DNA of 64,000 bases from Atherinomorus stipes (GCA_023101725.1 JALJCO010003025.1:62001-126000), one strand, 5' to 3'. Shown: positions 11,961-24,230, numbered from the stretch's first letter. The notes: generated by a model not told the origin, from the letters alone. A program made the numbers and translations.

Positions 11961-12334
11961 ATTTTAACTCGTAAAACCAGAGAAAAAAGAAAGGCCTGAA
12001 CTCATGGGTGCAGTGTGATGAGCCTCCACATAGAAGCATAGATGTAAACATCAGAAAACGTGTCAGTGCTGCTTTTTGCAATGAAACAGTTTTTGTCCTG
12101 ACGTTAACATTCCCTTTTCATATTTTTGTTATGCTCTTTGGTTTATTTGGAGCATTAAAACGATGCATTATCACATTCATCAGCCAAAGATATAAAAAAA
12201 GAGGTCTATTTATGTTTTAGTATTTCTAAGCAGAAGGGGCTGGATTTGTTTCAGCAGCCCCTGTATACGATGACATCATCTTTCTCTAAGAGTGTGTGCA
12301 TCATCAACCATGACCCTGTTTACATGCACTAAAC
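11961..12334. other. Intergenic DNA without a recognised feature
   Basis: No coding pattern or paired repeats. Two short opposing frames overlap and have no recognisable domain. Confidence 0.4.
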
Positions 12335-12707
12335 ATCTGGGCCCAGTTGTTCAATTCTCTGTTACTATAACCATTGGTTAACCCCTAACGGTTGGTTGAA
12401 TCCTTAACCTGTCGTTAGCTAACCGACCCTTAAATACGTGTTGTTCAAAGTATGGTTCATCATGCCGTCAGCTAACGGCACTGTCAAGGTTAACCATGTG
12501 GTTAGCGTCACTGGTTAGCACCAATGTATCCCACAGTTCCCCATTTTGTTTAGTTCTGGTATTGCAAAAAGTACGTAAGTTAACACATGGTTAAAGTTAA
12601 CTGAGTTTTGAACAACAAGATAACCAGACTGTTAAAGTTAACGGTTGATTAAATGTACTTAACGGCTGGTTAAAAAATGACAGAGCTTTGAACAGCTGGG
12701 CCCAGAT
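12335..12707. mobile_element. MITE with ATCTGGGCCCAG terminal inverted repeats
   Basis: The left end ATCTGGGCCCAGTTGTTCAA and the right end TTGAACAGCTGGGCCCAGAT are near-perfect inverted repeats. The interior carries many GGTTA/TTAAC motifs in both orientations (GGTTAACC, GTTAAAGTTAAC). A family assignment is not possible because no clear target duplication was found. Confidence 0.65.
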
Positions 12708-12727
12708 CAATGTCTGAGTTATCAGAT

Positions 12728-13930
12728 AATTCTAGAGATGAGCATATTGATACCCTGGAATCGATACTTCAGTACCAGCCAGACAAAATATCGGCATTGA
12801 TATTTTTTTGAGTATTGGGATACCACTGTACAGATACAAAACATGACCCTGTGTTCACACCGGACGCCTCCATTCGCATTCGCGTCTAGATTTCAACGCG
12901 CAAATGCTGCATGTTTACTCGCTTAAATCGGGTGTTTTTTTCGCGTGTACATTGGTTTAAAGCAGAACTCAGTAACTTCAGCTCGGGGCTCCCCCTAGTG
13001 GCGTCCTTTCACTGTCTAAAAGTTCAACCCCCCCTACACCCCCACAGCACACAGACGGCTTCTCTACCTGTCTTTCCTCTATTTTGATCCCTGGATATAT
13101 TTCTAAGCGTTTACTAGCTTGTTGATGCTACTTTGCTGCGTTGGTAGCAGCACAGCATCTCCCTCTGCTCAAAGCAAAGTCCTGTATTTTCTGAAACGGG
13201 ACGTTTTCTCCCGCGATTTGCGGGTAAATATGCCGTGGATTATATTTTTTTTCTCTGGTGTTGGCGAGTAGCAGGTAAGAATACGAACTTTTTATTTACT
13301 TTTTGCGGACATGACAAGTGATTATTGAGCCTGAAGCAGTGATGCTTCACCGGGGCGCCCAGGCAGCGCAAGCTACGTGAATCACTCTGGTCCAGCAAAG
13401 AGTTGGTTATGAGAGCCAGGAGCCGGTGTTTAGGTGGTGTGAAGCTAAAGAAATGTTTTCTTCGAATTAGCGCTGGTAGTCTGGTTGAAATCAGCGCTGG
13501 AAGCAGCTCGGTAGATAGGGGACCTGAGTACCGTACAGCGGTTTCTGTTGTCGCAAGTTCTGCTCGGGTCGGCGCAGGCAAAGTTGCATTTAGCTGCTGG
13601 CAGGCCCGAGGCCCCGGCGGGAGGGGGGGGGGGGGGCACATTGAATCGCTCCGTAAACACTTTGTTTAGCCCCACGGGGATTCCAAAAAGCATTTATTGA
13701 GGTAAAAAAGTTACTGAGTTTCCCCTTTAACATGTAAATAATTCGAGCAAATAATGATAAAGCAGCCAGATTCTAGCTTCTGTATCACATGGTGGTTGTA
13801 GCCTATCAGATGTCATGATGATGCTGCTACTGTTAGTGATGATGATGATGTGTTGGTATTTTTCAGAGCTTTAATGCAGGTTATTGCACATTATGTCTTG
13901 GGTAAATTTATATTACCGATTATATTGTAT
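12728..13930. repeat. Composite repeat (family also at 60140-60420) interrupted by a MITE
   Basis: The left part (CGATACTTCAGTACCAGCCA, GAGTATTGGGATACCA) and the right part (GGTTATTGCACATTATGT, GGTAAATTTATA) match 60165-60235 and 60375-60410. At 12957-13730 a separate TTAA-bounded element sits between them. Confidence 0.5.
12957..13730. mobile_element. TTAA-bounded MITE, piggyBac-like, copy A
   Basis: Begins TTAAAGCAGAACTCAGTAAC and ends GTTACTGAGTTTCCCCTTTA(A). The ends are inverted repeats with a few changes, and both include TTAA, the piggyBac target site. The interior is GC-richer and has no transposase frame. Similar TTAA-bounded elements are at 39706-40244 and 52421-53199. Confidence 0.55.
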
Positions 13931-14735
13931 ATTTGGTAGAGGGGGGATTTCCTGTTTGCCCAGTTCTGTGTTGTTTTAGCCGGGGAGGAGGGAAGGGGGT
14001 GAGTCTGGTAGAAGGGGAGGCAGATATGTACCAGTGTGGGTGATGAGAAATAGTTATACATCTTCTTTGGGGTGCATAGGCTGCAGGTCGCGGCTGGGCC
14101 TGTATGCGATTCTGTTTCCCCGGGCTGGGGTGCTGTGCTATGGCGTGCGGGGAGGGAAGGAGGAGGGGGGGGGTGTGTGCTGGAGAGTAGAGGGCACTGG
14201 GGGCTGGGGGGGGGGGGCTGCTGTAACTTATAAGGGGAGGAAACGAGGTAGATGACTGGTAACAAGTTGCTAACATGGCTAAACAAGCTACACTGTGGTG
14301 AGTAACTTCACATCGGACATCCACTTGTTATTTTCATTAGAGTCCAGCCCTTTTTCTCCGTGTATTTTCTTTATCAACCATACTGTTACAGTTTTGTCAC
14401 GTTTTTCTCCGATTAGACAGCTTATTAGCTCCCGTACTAGCAACTTATGCTAAGACCATGGGCGCTGCTATGTTCAACGAAGATGGCTCCTGAACAAGCA
14501 CCAGTCGGAGTACTCTGAGATCATCTTCCTCCTCCGCTGCTTCAACTTGTCATTACGGGTGTGAATCATGTTTGATCATGATAAAATATTATTTTGATGC
14601 AGTGGATAGCGATTTGATGTTTCTCGTTATCTTAAATTCACAATATGATTTGATTCGATATGAAACAATATTACAAGTAATATAAGCAAGGTTATTGTAT
14701 TCTTACAGTAAAGACGCACTACAGAACCTTTGCAA
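13931..14735. other. G-rich then AT-rich intergenic DNA
   Basis: Positions 13960-14250 are G-rich on the + strand (GGAGGGGGGGGGTGTGTGCT), with spurious proline-rich minus frames. The remainder has no recognised feature. Confidence 0.4.
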
Positions 14736-14739
14736 TTTT

Positions 14740-15215
14740 CTAAGTGACACACTCCCTATCAATGGCTAAATTGTCATCCACCTTGCATCCTACCTAAACA
14801 GTGAGCTCTCTCCAGCCAGTAAAAGGAAGGCTTATCATGACTCTTGACTTATCTCTTGTTCTGTCCCTTCCTCTCTTTCTTTTCCTCTCTCCCCCCAAAT
14901 AATCTTTTCTTGCATTTCTTTGCCAAATCACGCTGTGCCTTCAAAACACCAGGTGTGTTTATATCCGCTTGCCAGTGAAACTGAGCTGCAACGTCACTCC
15001 CGTTACTTAAAAGCGCATGCATTACTATCTCCCTGTGTCACATTTATCCACTGCACAACTATAAACATGTATTTTTCAAAAAACATCAACATGAGAATCC
15101 CCACTGGGCTGGAAAACGCTGTGTCAGAGGAAAATAAAGCCATTTTTAATTTTTGGATCGATACATCAACATAAATTGATGTATCGATATAAAGCAATGT
15201 ATTGTGACACCCCTA
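14740..15215. repeat. Dispersed repeat, second copy of the 2120-2520 family
   Basis: Matches 2210-2450 over the CTTGTTCTGTCCCTTCCTCT and TTTCTTTTCCTCTCT tracts and the CTGCAACGTCAC motif. It extends further right to ATGTATCGATATAAAGCAAT. Confidence 0.5.
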
Positions 15216-15540
15216 CCTGTCATCCATGTTGATGTTCTTGTTTGGATCAGACTGGTTGTGCGTATGGAACTGCTTTTTAGCTTAGACACAGTTCTTAAAA
15301 ACTGGTTCCAAATCAGGAACTGACTGAACCAGAACTGTTAGGGTCCATTCTCACTATGAAACAGGTGTGTTTGTCCACATCCAGCATGTGGCACTGTGGC
15401 AGTCACAATCATGAATAATCTTAACCATGAATAATGAGGACTGAGGTGAAAATGTGGTCATGGTTTTAGATCTTCATATAGCTGGTTGACTGACACTTCA
15501 TCCTGTGCTTCATCCTGATGATCTTTAGATTTGAACATCT
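15216..15540. other. Intergenic DNA, nothing recognised
   Basis: No paired repeats or coding pattern seen. Confidence 0.4.
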
Positions 15541-15770
15541 ATGTCATCATGTACCAGGATGTTGATTGTCACTGGTGATGGCCCCTGCATCTGCAGGGGG
15601 AACTGAGTCCAGTAACATGGTTAAATTGCAACATTTGGTACCTTGGACCAGCGTAGTGATTACAGTTCTGTCCTGAGATCCGGCTGAGCGGAAACACTTC
15701 ACTGTAACAGTCTTTAATGGCTTGTGTCTGACTGATGAAGGTCCTGAGAGGTTTACAGGTTGACATAAGG

Positions 15771-15960
15771 AGTTCCCCAAAGCTCCATTTTGGGCCCACT
15801 ATTGTTCAACATCTGCATGCTCCCAGTAGCTCAGATCATGGAAACAATCAAAATATCTGATTATAATTATGCTGATGACACTCAGCTCTATAGTTACACA
15901 AACAAAAATGACATGAGGACTTCCTCAAAGCTCCATTTTGGGCCCACCATTGTTCAACTT
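15771..15960 (+). pseudogene. LINE reverse transcriptase fragment (L2/CR1-like)
   Basis: Frame-readable remnant of the palm domain: GVPQSSILGPLLFNICMLPV, then YADDTQLYSY with the catalytic DD. Flanking parts are frameshifted. Part of the fragment (CAAAGCTCCATTTTGGGCCC) is duplicated at 15927-15946. It is a dead copy. Confidence 0.75.
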
Positions 15961-16030
15961 TTACCCCCTCGTCTCCTCCTTGAGCACCTCCTCAGTTGTT
16001 TTTCCTCCTCTTTGTGGTTTCATGAGTTTG

Positions 16031-17600
16031 CCTGAAGCACTTAAAGAAAATGGACAAAATCAGGCATCTCTGTCTGAAATGATGCCGGTCAGAAATAACA
16101 TCAGCAAGAAAAAAGAAAAAAAGAAATGTAAATCTAAGAAAGCTTAGCAAGGCTCCAGTTTATTGAGTTTGGATTTAGAGAGATTAGATTTATGAGTGAA
16201 AGTGATGAGGATGAAGGGTTGGTAATGAAAACCTCAACTGATTGAATCAATAAGTCAGACGTTAAAAGCCGACAGATTGTTATTCCTGCACTCAGCTGAG
16301 AGGACGGTGGAAATCTGCAAAGAAAATCTTCATTTGTGGATTATCTCATATTCAGACCTCTGCAGACAAAAAACTGAACCATATGTCCAGTAATCAACAA
16401 AATACCCCCCCCCCCCCCCCCCCCCCCCATTAAATAACGCACAGAGGCTCGCTCTGGTTTGTTGGAAGATTTGATTTGTCAGATTGCAGCAAAAAGCTGC
16501 ACCTACAGAGTTTACAGCAGATTAGGACAACTGGGATTACAGACGTGACATCGAGGAATCAGAGAGAGGGAAGGAAGGAAGGAGGAGAGGGAAAGAAACA
16601 CTGACAGAGGACAGGAAAAAACATCTTTGTTGTTGTTGCTTAGTTAAATACATTAGTCTTCTTTACTTTTTCTTTTAAAAACCTTTCTTCTGTTTTCTGT
16701 TGTCAGAAAAACCAAAGACAAACCACAGACTTACAGGGGATTAAGAAATATATCTCCAGGGGCATGAGGTTTGATTTAACATTAGTTTGGACATAGAGGT
16801 GTCCCACAAAGGTCCCTGGAAGACAAATGCTGTGTTGAGCAATAGAAATAATAATAATAATGATAATAATAATAGACGTTTATTTGCAGTATAATTCTTG
16901 AAAAGCCGAAGTTTACAATGCAGAATATTCTATTCAGCAACTGACTATAAATTTTAGTTTTGTGTAGGTTTTTTTCCCAACTGAATGTTGAATTATTTTA
17001 ACTAATTATTTCTGTAATTTTATGAGTTGAAAACATCTGTTAGCATATTTGTTTCACATCAACATTGTCCAGACAAGAAAGTAGTTTGCACTACAGTAAA
17101 ATATTCAACATCACTGACATGCACTTTGTCACATGGCATAAGAAATCCACGACTTAAATTCATCAGTCTAATAAAACCTTGGAGTATAATATGACCATCA
17201 ATTGCAAACAGTAATAAACCATTGCTACAAAAAACATCTTTATAGCTGTAATAACTGAAAAGAAAATCTATATGTGGTCATTTTAACTCATTGTTATTGC
17301 AAAGAATTTGTGATATTTTAAGAAAGGTCCATTTAATTTAAAAACATGCTGAAATGTTTTGGGCCAAATTTGTGAAGGGATTTGTGAACAAAAATGTTCT
17401 TTTTAGTCTGTACAATATTATGTAAAGGTCTGATAATCATGCATTACTGTGACTGATTGAATTCTGATTTATTATGTATCCGAAGTTACAACTCTGAGAA
17501 CTAAAGCTTACCTTCCTTTCTACCGGTCTTAGCATGTCTTCCTCTCTTATCACCAGCTTTGATTCTGTCACCTGACTTAATAACAGATTCAGTGCAGATA
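16031..17600. other. AT-rich intergenic DNA with a poly-C tract
   Basis: A C-homopolymer of about 26 bases lies at 16404-16429 and short (AAT)n tracts at 16850-16875. No gene or element boundary was recognised. Confidence 0.4.
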
Positions 17601-17604
17601 GATA

Positions 17605-18060
17605 CTTTATTTATCCCTGGAAGGGAAAGTCAGAGGCCCAGCAGCATATGGTGCGTGGCATACATTCATCCATACGCAATAAAGAAAGTAATAAAAAAAA
17701 AACACAAAGAGATATGTTAAAAGTTACTAATGACAGTAATAATAAAGTGCACATTCTCAGGAGCCATGACAGAGTCTAATACAGTGGCTGCTGGGAAAAA
17801 AATGACCTTCTGAACCTCTCAGGCCTGCAGAAATCCATCACTGCGGCTGCTTCTCTGAGCAACCACAGTGTCTGCAGGGTGACTTCTGTTGCTGAGGATA
17901 GACTTCATCATGTTCCTCATTCTGTTCTCCACCAGCTTTCCAAGAGAGTCCACCTCCCTCCCCATCACTGACACACACCTCCTAACCAGCCCGTCCAACA
18001 GTTCCCCTCCCTGGCTGTTACACAGTTCCCCCTGCGCACAACAGCGAAAATCACAGCATT
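17605..18060 (-). pseudogene. LINE 3' coding fragment
   Basis: On the minus strand, frame-shifting pieces resemble the C-terminal end of a fish non-LTR retrotransposon (SRSDGFLQA-type sequence). They end at the tail motif TTTATCCCTGGAAGGGAAA (+ strand about 17610-17632). It probably belongs with the fragment at 18590-18880, split by later insertions. Confidence 0.45.
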
Positions 18061-18589
18061 GGCAACGACTGACTGGTAAAAAATAAAAAAATAAAAAAGG
18101 TACAGCATCTTACATGGGTGGTTATAGCACCCATGAATTCCAGCGCCCTTAAAATTTGAGAGCTTTTTAAAAATATATATATTTTAAATGTATGTGCTTT
18201 TTTTTTTTTTTTTTTCTTTCCTTTTTTTTTTTTTTTTTACAAATTTGAAAAATATATACCCCATACTGTACTTTGTTGAAATGTAAATGTAGTATTTTCA
18301 CAACAAAAATCCAGCAACCTCCACCCCTCAAAAATGGTTTGATCCCACCCACCTGGCATATTTCAGATAGCAGCAGTAACAGCCTAATTTTGTTTTTATG
18401 ATAAATATTTTATTAAATGAGGTTGTGATGGATCTGGTTCACCGCTTAGACACAGCACCTGCATGCCCAAAATAAGCCAGAATAAGGATTAGAAAAAAAA
18501 TCGCAGTGCCAGTTTTTCTCATATTGTGCCGCCCTATTGGAATGAAATTGTGTTAAACTGTACAAAACAATGAAATTCATCTTGCCTGG
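18061..18589. other. Low-complexity insertion zone
   Basis: Contains T-rich runs (18190-18240) and AT-rich sequence. It separates two pieces of one probable LINE copy. Confidence 0.35.
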
Positions 18590-18880
18590 ACAGGCAAGAT
18601 GAATTTTCTGGGCTCAGCACCCCAAACCTCTGTTCCTAAAATCACCTCTGGCATCTCATCACAGACATCATGCACTTTCTGAGAAAGAAGAGTCTGCTCT
18701 GTCTCTTTCTGTGTGCTGCATTAGTGTGTAGTTTGTGGTCCAGGTGGACACCCAGATGTAGGTGGTGACCACCTCCATGTCTTTCCTGTCACTCTGAACA
18801 GGTAAGTGCTGGGATTTCTGCCTAACTAAGTCCACAATCATCTCCTTAGTTTTTGATGTGTTCATTCAGTCCGTTGCACC
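18590..18880 (-). pseudogene. LINE reverse transcriptase C-terminal fragment
   Basis: The minus strand reads MNTSKTKEMIVDLVRQKSQH, a decayed form of the NTSKTKEMVVDFRR region typical of fish LINE reverse transcriptases. RLFFLRK-like sequence follows in another frame. Same orientation as 17605-18060. Confidence 0.6.
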
Positions 18881-19480
18881 TGTTCTACAGCGTGAAGTCA
18901 GAAATTAAGGTTCCACCGGTCGCTACCAATTCTGAAGGCCCGGGGCAGGTTGACATGGCAACACACAGAGGCTGAAATCTGATTGGACTAAAAATTCTAG
19001 TAACCACATGTAATGGGAGTAGCACAGCCAAGATAAACACTAAGAAATTATGAGAATGGATTGGAATGAACTAACACAGCTGCAGAAAATAAAATTAGAG
19101 TTTAGGTTGTAAATGTGGGTAAGTGATAGTGATAGAGGTGATAGTGTTTAGGCTTTGCTGGCCCTGACCGCCCACCACTGCTTTACAGACACATCAATAC
19201 AAGCTAATTCATTGTGATCCAGTCAGTGTTCAAACAAGCTGACTGATTAATGAAATAGCAGCCAGTTAAAAAAACAAACAATGGACTGATGACAAAAAGA
19301 GGGCTAATCTTTTAAATAAAAACACTGAACCCAAAAAAGAAATCCACAAAACAAACGTCAACAAAGCCATTCACCAACTCAGGAGATGTTTCCATGACAA
19401 CAGAAGAGAACTGAATTCTGACTGGTTTGCTACTTCAGACAAGAATACCTTCCTGCAGTTACAATGGCCAACAAGGGCGC

Positions 19481-19673
19481 CGCCATACATCCAATCCATA
19501 CCGGAAGTCTCAAGCGGAAGTTAGTTAAACACCGGCTAGAGTATCTATCTGCATGTGGTGTAGTCGGGTGGTTAGGTTATAGGAGAGGGGTCAGGTTTAG
19601 GGTTAGATGTTAGTAAGTTACATGAAGAACAAACTTCTGCTTGGGACTTCCGGCGTGGATTGGATATATGGCG
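19481..19673. mobile_element. Short MITE (about 193 bp)
   Basis: The left end CGCCATACATCCAATCCATA and the right end TGGATTGGATATATGGCG are inverted, continuing through CCGGAAGTCTCAAGC versus GCTTGGGACTTCCGG. The interior has GGTTAGGTTATAGG-like sequence. No clear target duplication. Confidence 0.6.
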
Positions 19674-19689
19674 ACGTATCGTGGCTGCA

Positions 19690-19990
19690 GTTGGGTCCCT
19701 CTCACTTCAGAAGCAGTTTTGGGCTTTGCATGGTGGTTTGTTAGATCTCACACCCAGCAGAGAGCTCTGGGTTCTGGGTCTAAACGCGGCCATTCAGGCC
19801 TCTACTCCTCATACTGGTTCCTCTCAGGAATGCTGTCTGGTTCTCTCCATCTCAGTCCAGTCTGTTCCCATGGTGCTGGAATGAGCTTCCAAGTGCTACC
19901 AGAGCAGGGACATTCATCTCTGAGGACTCATCTCATTGTTTCTCTGGTTTCCTTCCACCTTTAACTCACCAAACTCACTCTGACTTTGGA
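19690..19990 (+). pseudogene. Possible LINE C-terminal fragment
   Basis: With frameshifts, the + strand reads WCWNELPSATRAGTFISED, similar in layout to the WNxLP...F block near the end of L2/Rex-type proteins. Weak evidence. Confidence 0.35.
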
Positions 19991-20099
19991 GTCTGGTGTA
20001 TCATGTGTTTGTTGTATGACAACAAGCACAGTGACCCAGCTGGACCTCATCAACCGCAGTCCCTAAATGAGCAGGCATCGTGTTAGAGATCAACATTCG

Positions 20100-20290
20100 G
20101 AGCCCCCTCCCTTTAACTTTATAGTACTGAGCAGGTTGGAAACATCCCACCGAGTAATGAGCTAAAATGTTGAAGATTAAATTGTCTTATTCCAGAGGCC
20201 TGAGTTCGGCAGGATTTGCATTTTAATGCCACTTTCTGTCAATAAGCCTCCTGCTGGGCTTCCACGTGGCAGCTCCAAACCGGGAGAGCA
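20100..20290. promoter_or_regulatory. Candidate conserved non-coding element
   Basis: Repeat-free stretch with GAGTAATGAGC, AGATTAAATTGTC, GCATTTTAATGCC and CCACGTGGCAG (E-box CACGTG). No coding pattern. Enhancer role inferred from composition and position upstream of vsx1. Confidence 0.25.
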
Positions 20291-20394
20291 GAAACGAGGC
20301 CAGAACAGCAGGGCATCTCTCTTTACCAGCCTGGTCTGACTGGTTTACACCCACCCTGCTAATGTTTCTGACCATTTGGCACCTGCTTGGAGAC

Positions 20395-20461
20395 AATTCA
20401 ATTCAATTCAATTCAATTCAATTCAATTCAATTCAATTCAATTCAATTCAATTCAATTCAA
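20395..20461. repeat. (AATTC)n microsatellite
   Basis: About 13 perfect copies of the pentamer AATTC. Confidence 0.95.
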
Positions 20462-20624
20462 TCTCTTCTTACAATCCAAAACGAACTCAGCGTGAATGCA
20501 AATCCAGTTAAAAACATTTGTCACATAAATCAAATCAATGAAAATGACTCGTTGTCAAAGGAACCCTCAGATTTCACCAAGCAGCAACCTCCGGTGAACA
20601 AATATGAAGCTACCCAGAAGAATG

Positions 20625-21300
20625 AAATAATTGTAGTTCTCCCTTCATCCACTAGGGGCTGGCTGCAAAACTGAGTAAATCTCCATAGACTCCCATGTTA
20701 AAAAGAACAACTTCACAGCAGAAATAAACATGTTTACAGCCTGGTTCAAAAATCATTTTAGGTTTAATGGGTCAAGTTTACCTTCATGTCAACTGTGAGG
20801 GGGGGGGAATTTTTTTAATAACTCATCATTTTAGATGTTATTTAATCTTGAAATTACACATAATTAAAGGCGTGTCCTTTTGATTGACAGGCGGCAGCCC
20901 GGATGCCAGCCTGCCGACCGGTGGATCCTGTTAGCTCCTTATTTGCTCTCAGTAAGGTCTCAGTTTGTAGCAGAGTGTTAGAAAGAAAGAGAGACACAAT
21001 GGCAGTTTTTAGTCAGCTGATAGCAAGTCTAACCCGTGTATCTTACCTTTATCCCACCGCTTAGGGGGCTAATATTCGTTATCTCCTGGTAGTTTCGAGT
21101 TAGCTTGGTTAGCATTTATTCTAGAGTACGTCAGCTGTCAATCATTTGCCCCGAGACCTGCGCTTTGCCCATTTTAATATTTTCCGGGAGTGACTACACA
21201 CATGACGTGGCAAAGATGGTGACGATGGGAAATGCCCAACTGGCTTCACTTTCCCCTTTTCAGAAGTGACCGGATACTACATCCATATTTTCTACTGTCT
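20625..21300. repeat. Dispersed repeat, copy 1 (copy 2 at 43605-44262)
   Basis: Starts CCCTTCATCCACTAGGGGCT and continues CATAGACTCCCATGTTAAAA, TTTACAGCCTGGTTCAAAAA, TACGTCAGCTGTCAATCATT and TACTGTCTTTGG. The order is the same over about 670 bp in the second copy, inside the zinc-finger gene's first intron. Non-coding; probably a non-autonomous transposon. Confidence 0.65.
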
Positions 21301-22550
21301 TTGGTTGGACGTAAGACTTCCATGATTCACACACGTGTCACATAAAGGCAGCATCGACAATTTGGATACAAGAAAATAGCGTTTTTTAGATAAATGGCTC
21401 ACAACTGATATCCAATTCTCATCGTTCATTTAAAAGATTCATTCATGAACATCACATCTCTAGAAGAAAATTCTGCTCATATAGATATAACTATGTTTTG
21501 TTCAGAGACTCATTACTTTGAATCAAGTCGGTTAGAATGAGGAAACATTGAATAAATGCAAGACGAGGGCCATTGTTCTCTACTGCTATACATAGTTATG
21601 CTCAGGATGTGTCATACTATTTCCACTTGTAATACTTTTTGCTTAAATTAATGGTCAGCAAAGAATTTAAAACACATGCACTATAGATTCTATGCAAAGT
21701 TATAACTTTTATGCACATCAAAAACACCTGCTTGTTATAGTGAGAAGAAATTGTAAAATTTCATTTCATTCACAAATGAAATTGTGAAGTTTTTCAAATA
21801 TTTTGTCTTGTGTCAATCATATCATCAGTTATATCATTATTGCAAATTTTCTAATTTATATGGTGAATAGTATTTTTGGCCATATTGCCCTGCCCTTTTC
21901 TGGTCCAGTAGCTGCTACCCTGATCAGATCCAATCTGTGGATCAGTCCCACAAATTGTGTTGACTTTCTCTGCGATGCAAGAACGTTGTTCCTTTATCCG
22001 TTTCTTCCGGACATGAATCATCAAGATTTGAGGTTAGTGAGTCTTTCAGTATGAACTGTGAGTGTTGGCCTCGATTTTAATATCCTCTTCGTTAACATTA
22101 CGCCAGCTACAAAGAATGATGTATTTCCCAAATGCATACTGCAGTCTTTCTGCCTAGTTTCCTCTGATATTTAGGAAATATTACTCCAGAAATTTTAGGT
22201 TTGTTGGCGTACAACTTCCGGTTTGTCAGTTTTTCTGTAGTCTACCACTGCTGTCGCAGATTAGCTATGTGAATAGACTTAATGTTAAAAGACAATGTTC
22301 AAACATGAGCAGCATTCATTGTTCTGTCCGTGGGTGCCAACAACTTAAAAGAAGAGGAATCCAACGCTTTCTTTAGACTCCCATCACAATTTCTGTCACA
22401 ACAGCAAATGGTTCAAGCCTCGGTGCTAACAGTGGTAGCTGCTCTTTCCATGTAATGTTTTCCATTTTCCAATACTGAAAACACGGCTCACCGCCGGAAG
22501 TACTGAGACAAAGCGGAAACGCCTCTGTTGAAAAAGTGGACTGGGCTGAA
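21301..22550. other. Intergenic DNA without a supported gene
   Basis: Near 22305 a short + strand frame reads MSSIHCSVRGCQQLKRRGIQ, vaguely like the start of a THAP zinc-finger domain, but it stops soon after. Otherwise AT-rich with no recognised element. Confidence 0.35.
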
Positions 22551-22554
22551 TAGA

Positions 22555-23212
22555 GCCCGGCATACACTGTGGGATTTTTGTCCGTTTTTAAGCCGATTTT
22601 CCAGTCGTGCAACAATTTTGGGGATCAGGCCGACTTGGCCAAATCGTGTGTCATGTGTCATGTGTGGTGCATCATGCGGTATACAAGGGGGTTACGAGGG
22701 GCGATTGGCACCTCACGACAAGCTCCCAATCAGAAACTGTGGGCTGCAAGAAAATCAAGCCTGTTTGATATTTTGGTCATTGCTCATGAGTGAATCACAT
22801 GTTTAAGTGGTGCCAAGACCAGACTGAAAACTTTCCTCAGACGGCCCACGTCTGGTCAGCCAATTCATCGTCCACACACATCATCGCCTTTTCTTTTTGG
22901 CAAATTCTTCAGAAAGAAGAGCCCAAATTACCAAGGCAGCGGTTTTTTGGGGTGATAGCATATTATCGCTGTTGTTGTCGTCTTCTTCTTCTTCTACGAC
23001 AAGCATACCTCTATTTATTGCATTGCATAACGGGATTGTTCAAGACCCCAACCTGTCTTTGTAGCCAGATGGCATCTCAGCGTCGGTTAGTCCAGTGTGA
23101 GGACATACTGTACCTCACAAACTGTGAACTTTTGAACTCTACCATTGATTCACACAATTTGAGTTGGGGCTGCAAACAACGATTGAAAAAATCACACAGT
23201 GTGTTCCAGGCT
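22555..23212. mobile_element. Non-autonomous DNA transposon with terminal inverted repeats
   Basis: The left end GCCCGGCATACACTGTGGGA and the right end TCACACAGTGTGTTCCAGGC are inverted repeats with several changes. The 658-bp interior has only short frames and no transposase. Class uncertain. Confidence 0.55.
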
Positions 23213-23745
23213 AAATGTGAATACGTTAGCCCGCCGTTCTTGGCTTCATTCCAGCTATAGGGGACCATCATTTCCAGGTCTAAATAGAGGTTTCTCAGCA
23301 ACATCGTAGTGATAGTGATCTTTTTTATGATGACAATGGTGTATTCATGGATCATTGTGAATTTACCAGATAGTATCTGAATAAACACGACATGTAGTGG
23401 CTGTATTGTAAATGTCCTGGATGGGAAATAACTGCTGAAAAACCTCTGCAGATCACCTAAAAGGTAAACTATCCATCACAATTTCTCCCAGAGTTGCACA
23501 CTATACCTGAGAAGATATTGATAATATAACTTTTAGGAGTGAAACACACAAAAACTTCCAGAATAAAGATGGACGCCCTCTGACACTCTATCTTTTCACC
23601 TTTGAAGGTTTAAAACTGTCATTTCATATTTGTGCTTTTTAACCGATTTCCTCCTTATTCTCTCCTTCAATCTGTTCTTAGCCTGATTGTTTTAATCCTG
23701 ACACACTTTCCTCTTATTAACACACGCACCACACACTCACACACA

Positions 23746-23750
<5 letters not shown>

Positions 23751-23807
<57 letters not shown>
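23751..23807. repeat. (CA)n microsatellite
   Basis: About 28 uninterrupted CA units, preceded by interrupted CACACT units from 23721. Confidence 0.95.
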
Positions 23808-23811
<4 letters not shown>

Positions 23812-23849
23812 TGAATCTCCACAGGAAAATCAGCAGGATTGATTTAACT

Positions 23850-24060
23850 CTATGGGAGTGAAATTCAACACATCTGAACGGTCTATATGGGTCCACACCA
23901 CAAAGTGTCAAACAACACTTTTGAAAGTGTTAATTTTTTAACACTGTGATGGAGTTGCATTACTCTGTTTGTAGTAAAATTTTAACACTTATCAACACTG
24001 GTCAGTGTTTAATGTTTTTAGCACTGTTGGTGTTTCTTCTTTAATAGAGTTGCTGCAAAT
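23850..24060. repeat. ACACT-motif rich low-copy repeat
   Basis: AACACTTTTGAAAGTGTTAA, TTAACACTGTGATGG, AACACTTATCAACACTGG and AGTGTTTAATG recur in both orientations, suggesting a decayed MITE with subterminal repeats. Confidence 0.35.
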
Positions 24061-24064
24061 GATA

Positions 24065-24230
24065 CATACAGTGGGGAAAGAAGCATTGAACACGTCAATA
24101 TTTTTCTTATAAAATATATTCCTAGTAGAGCTATTGATAGGAAATTTTCACCAGATGTCAGCAACAACCCAAATAATGCACACATACAAAGAAATCCTTA
24201 CATTTATGTCCATAAGTGAAATGTCAGGGA
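24065..24230. mobile_element. Tc1/mariner-like end fragment
   Basis: ACAGTGGGGAAAGAAGCATT then GAACACGTCAATATTTTTC resembles the terminal repeat of a fish Tc1-type element, from memory. Only one end is present. Confidence 0.4.

Noticed and set aside
22300..22375. THAP-domain-like start (MSSIHCSVRGCQQLKRRGIQ)
   Set aside because: Only about 20 residues before a stop; the later conserved THAP residues were not found nearby.
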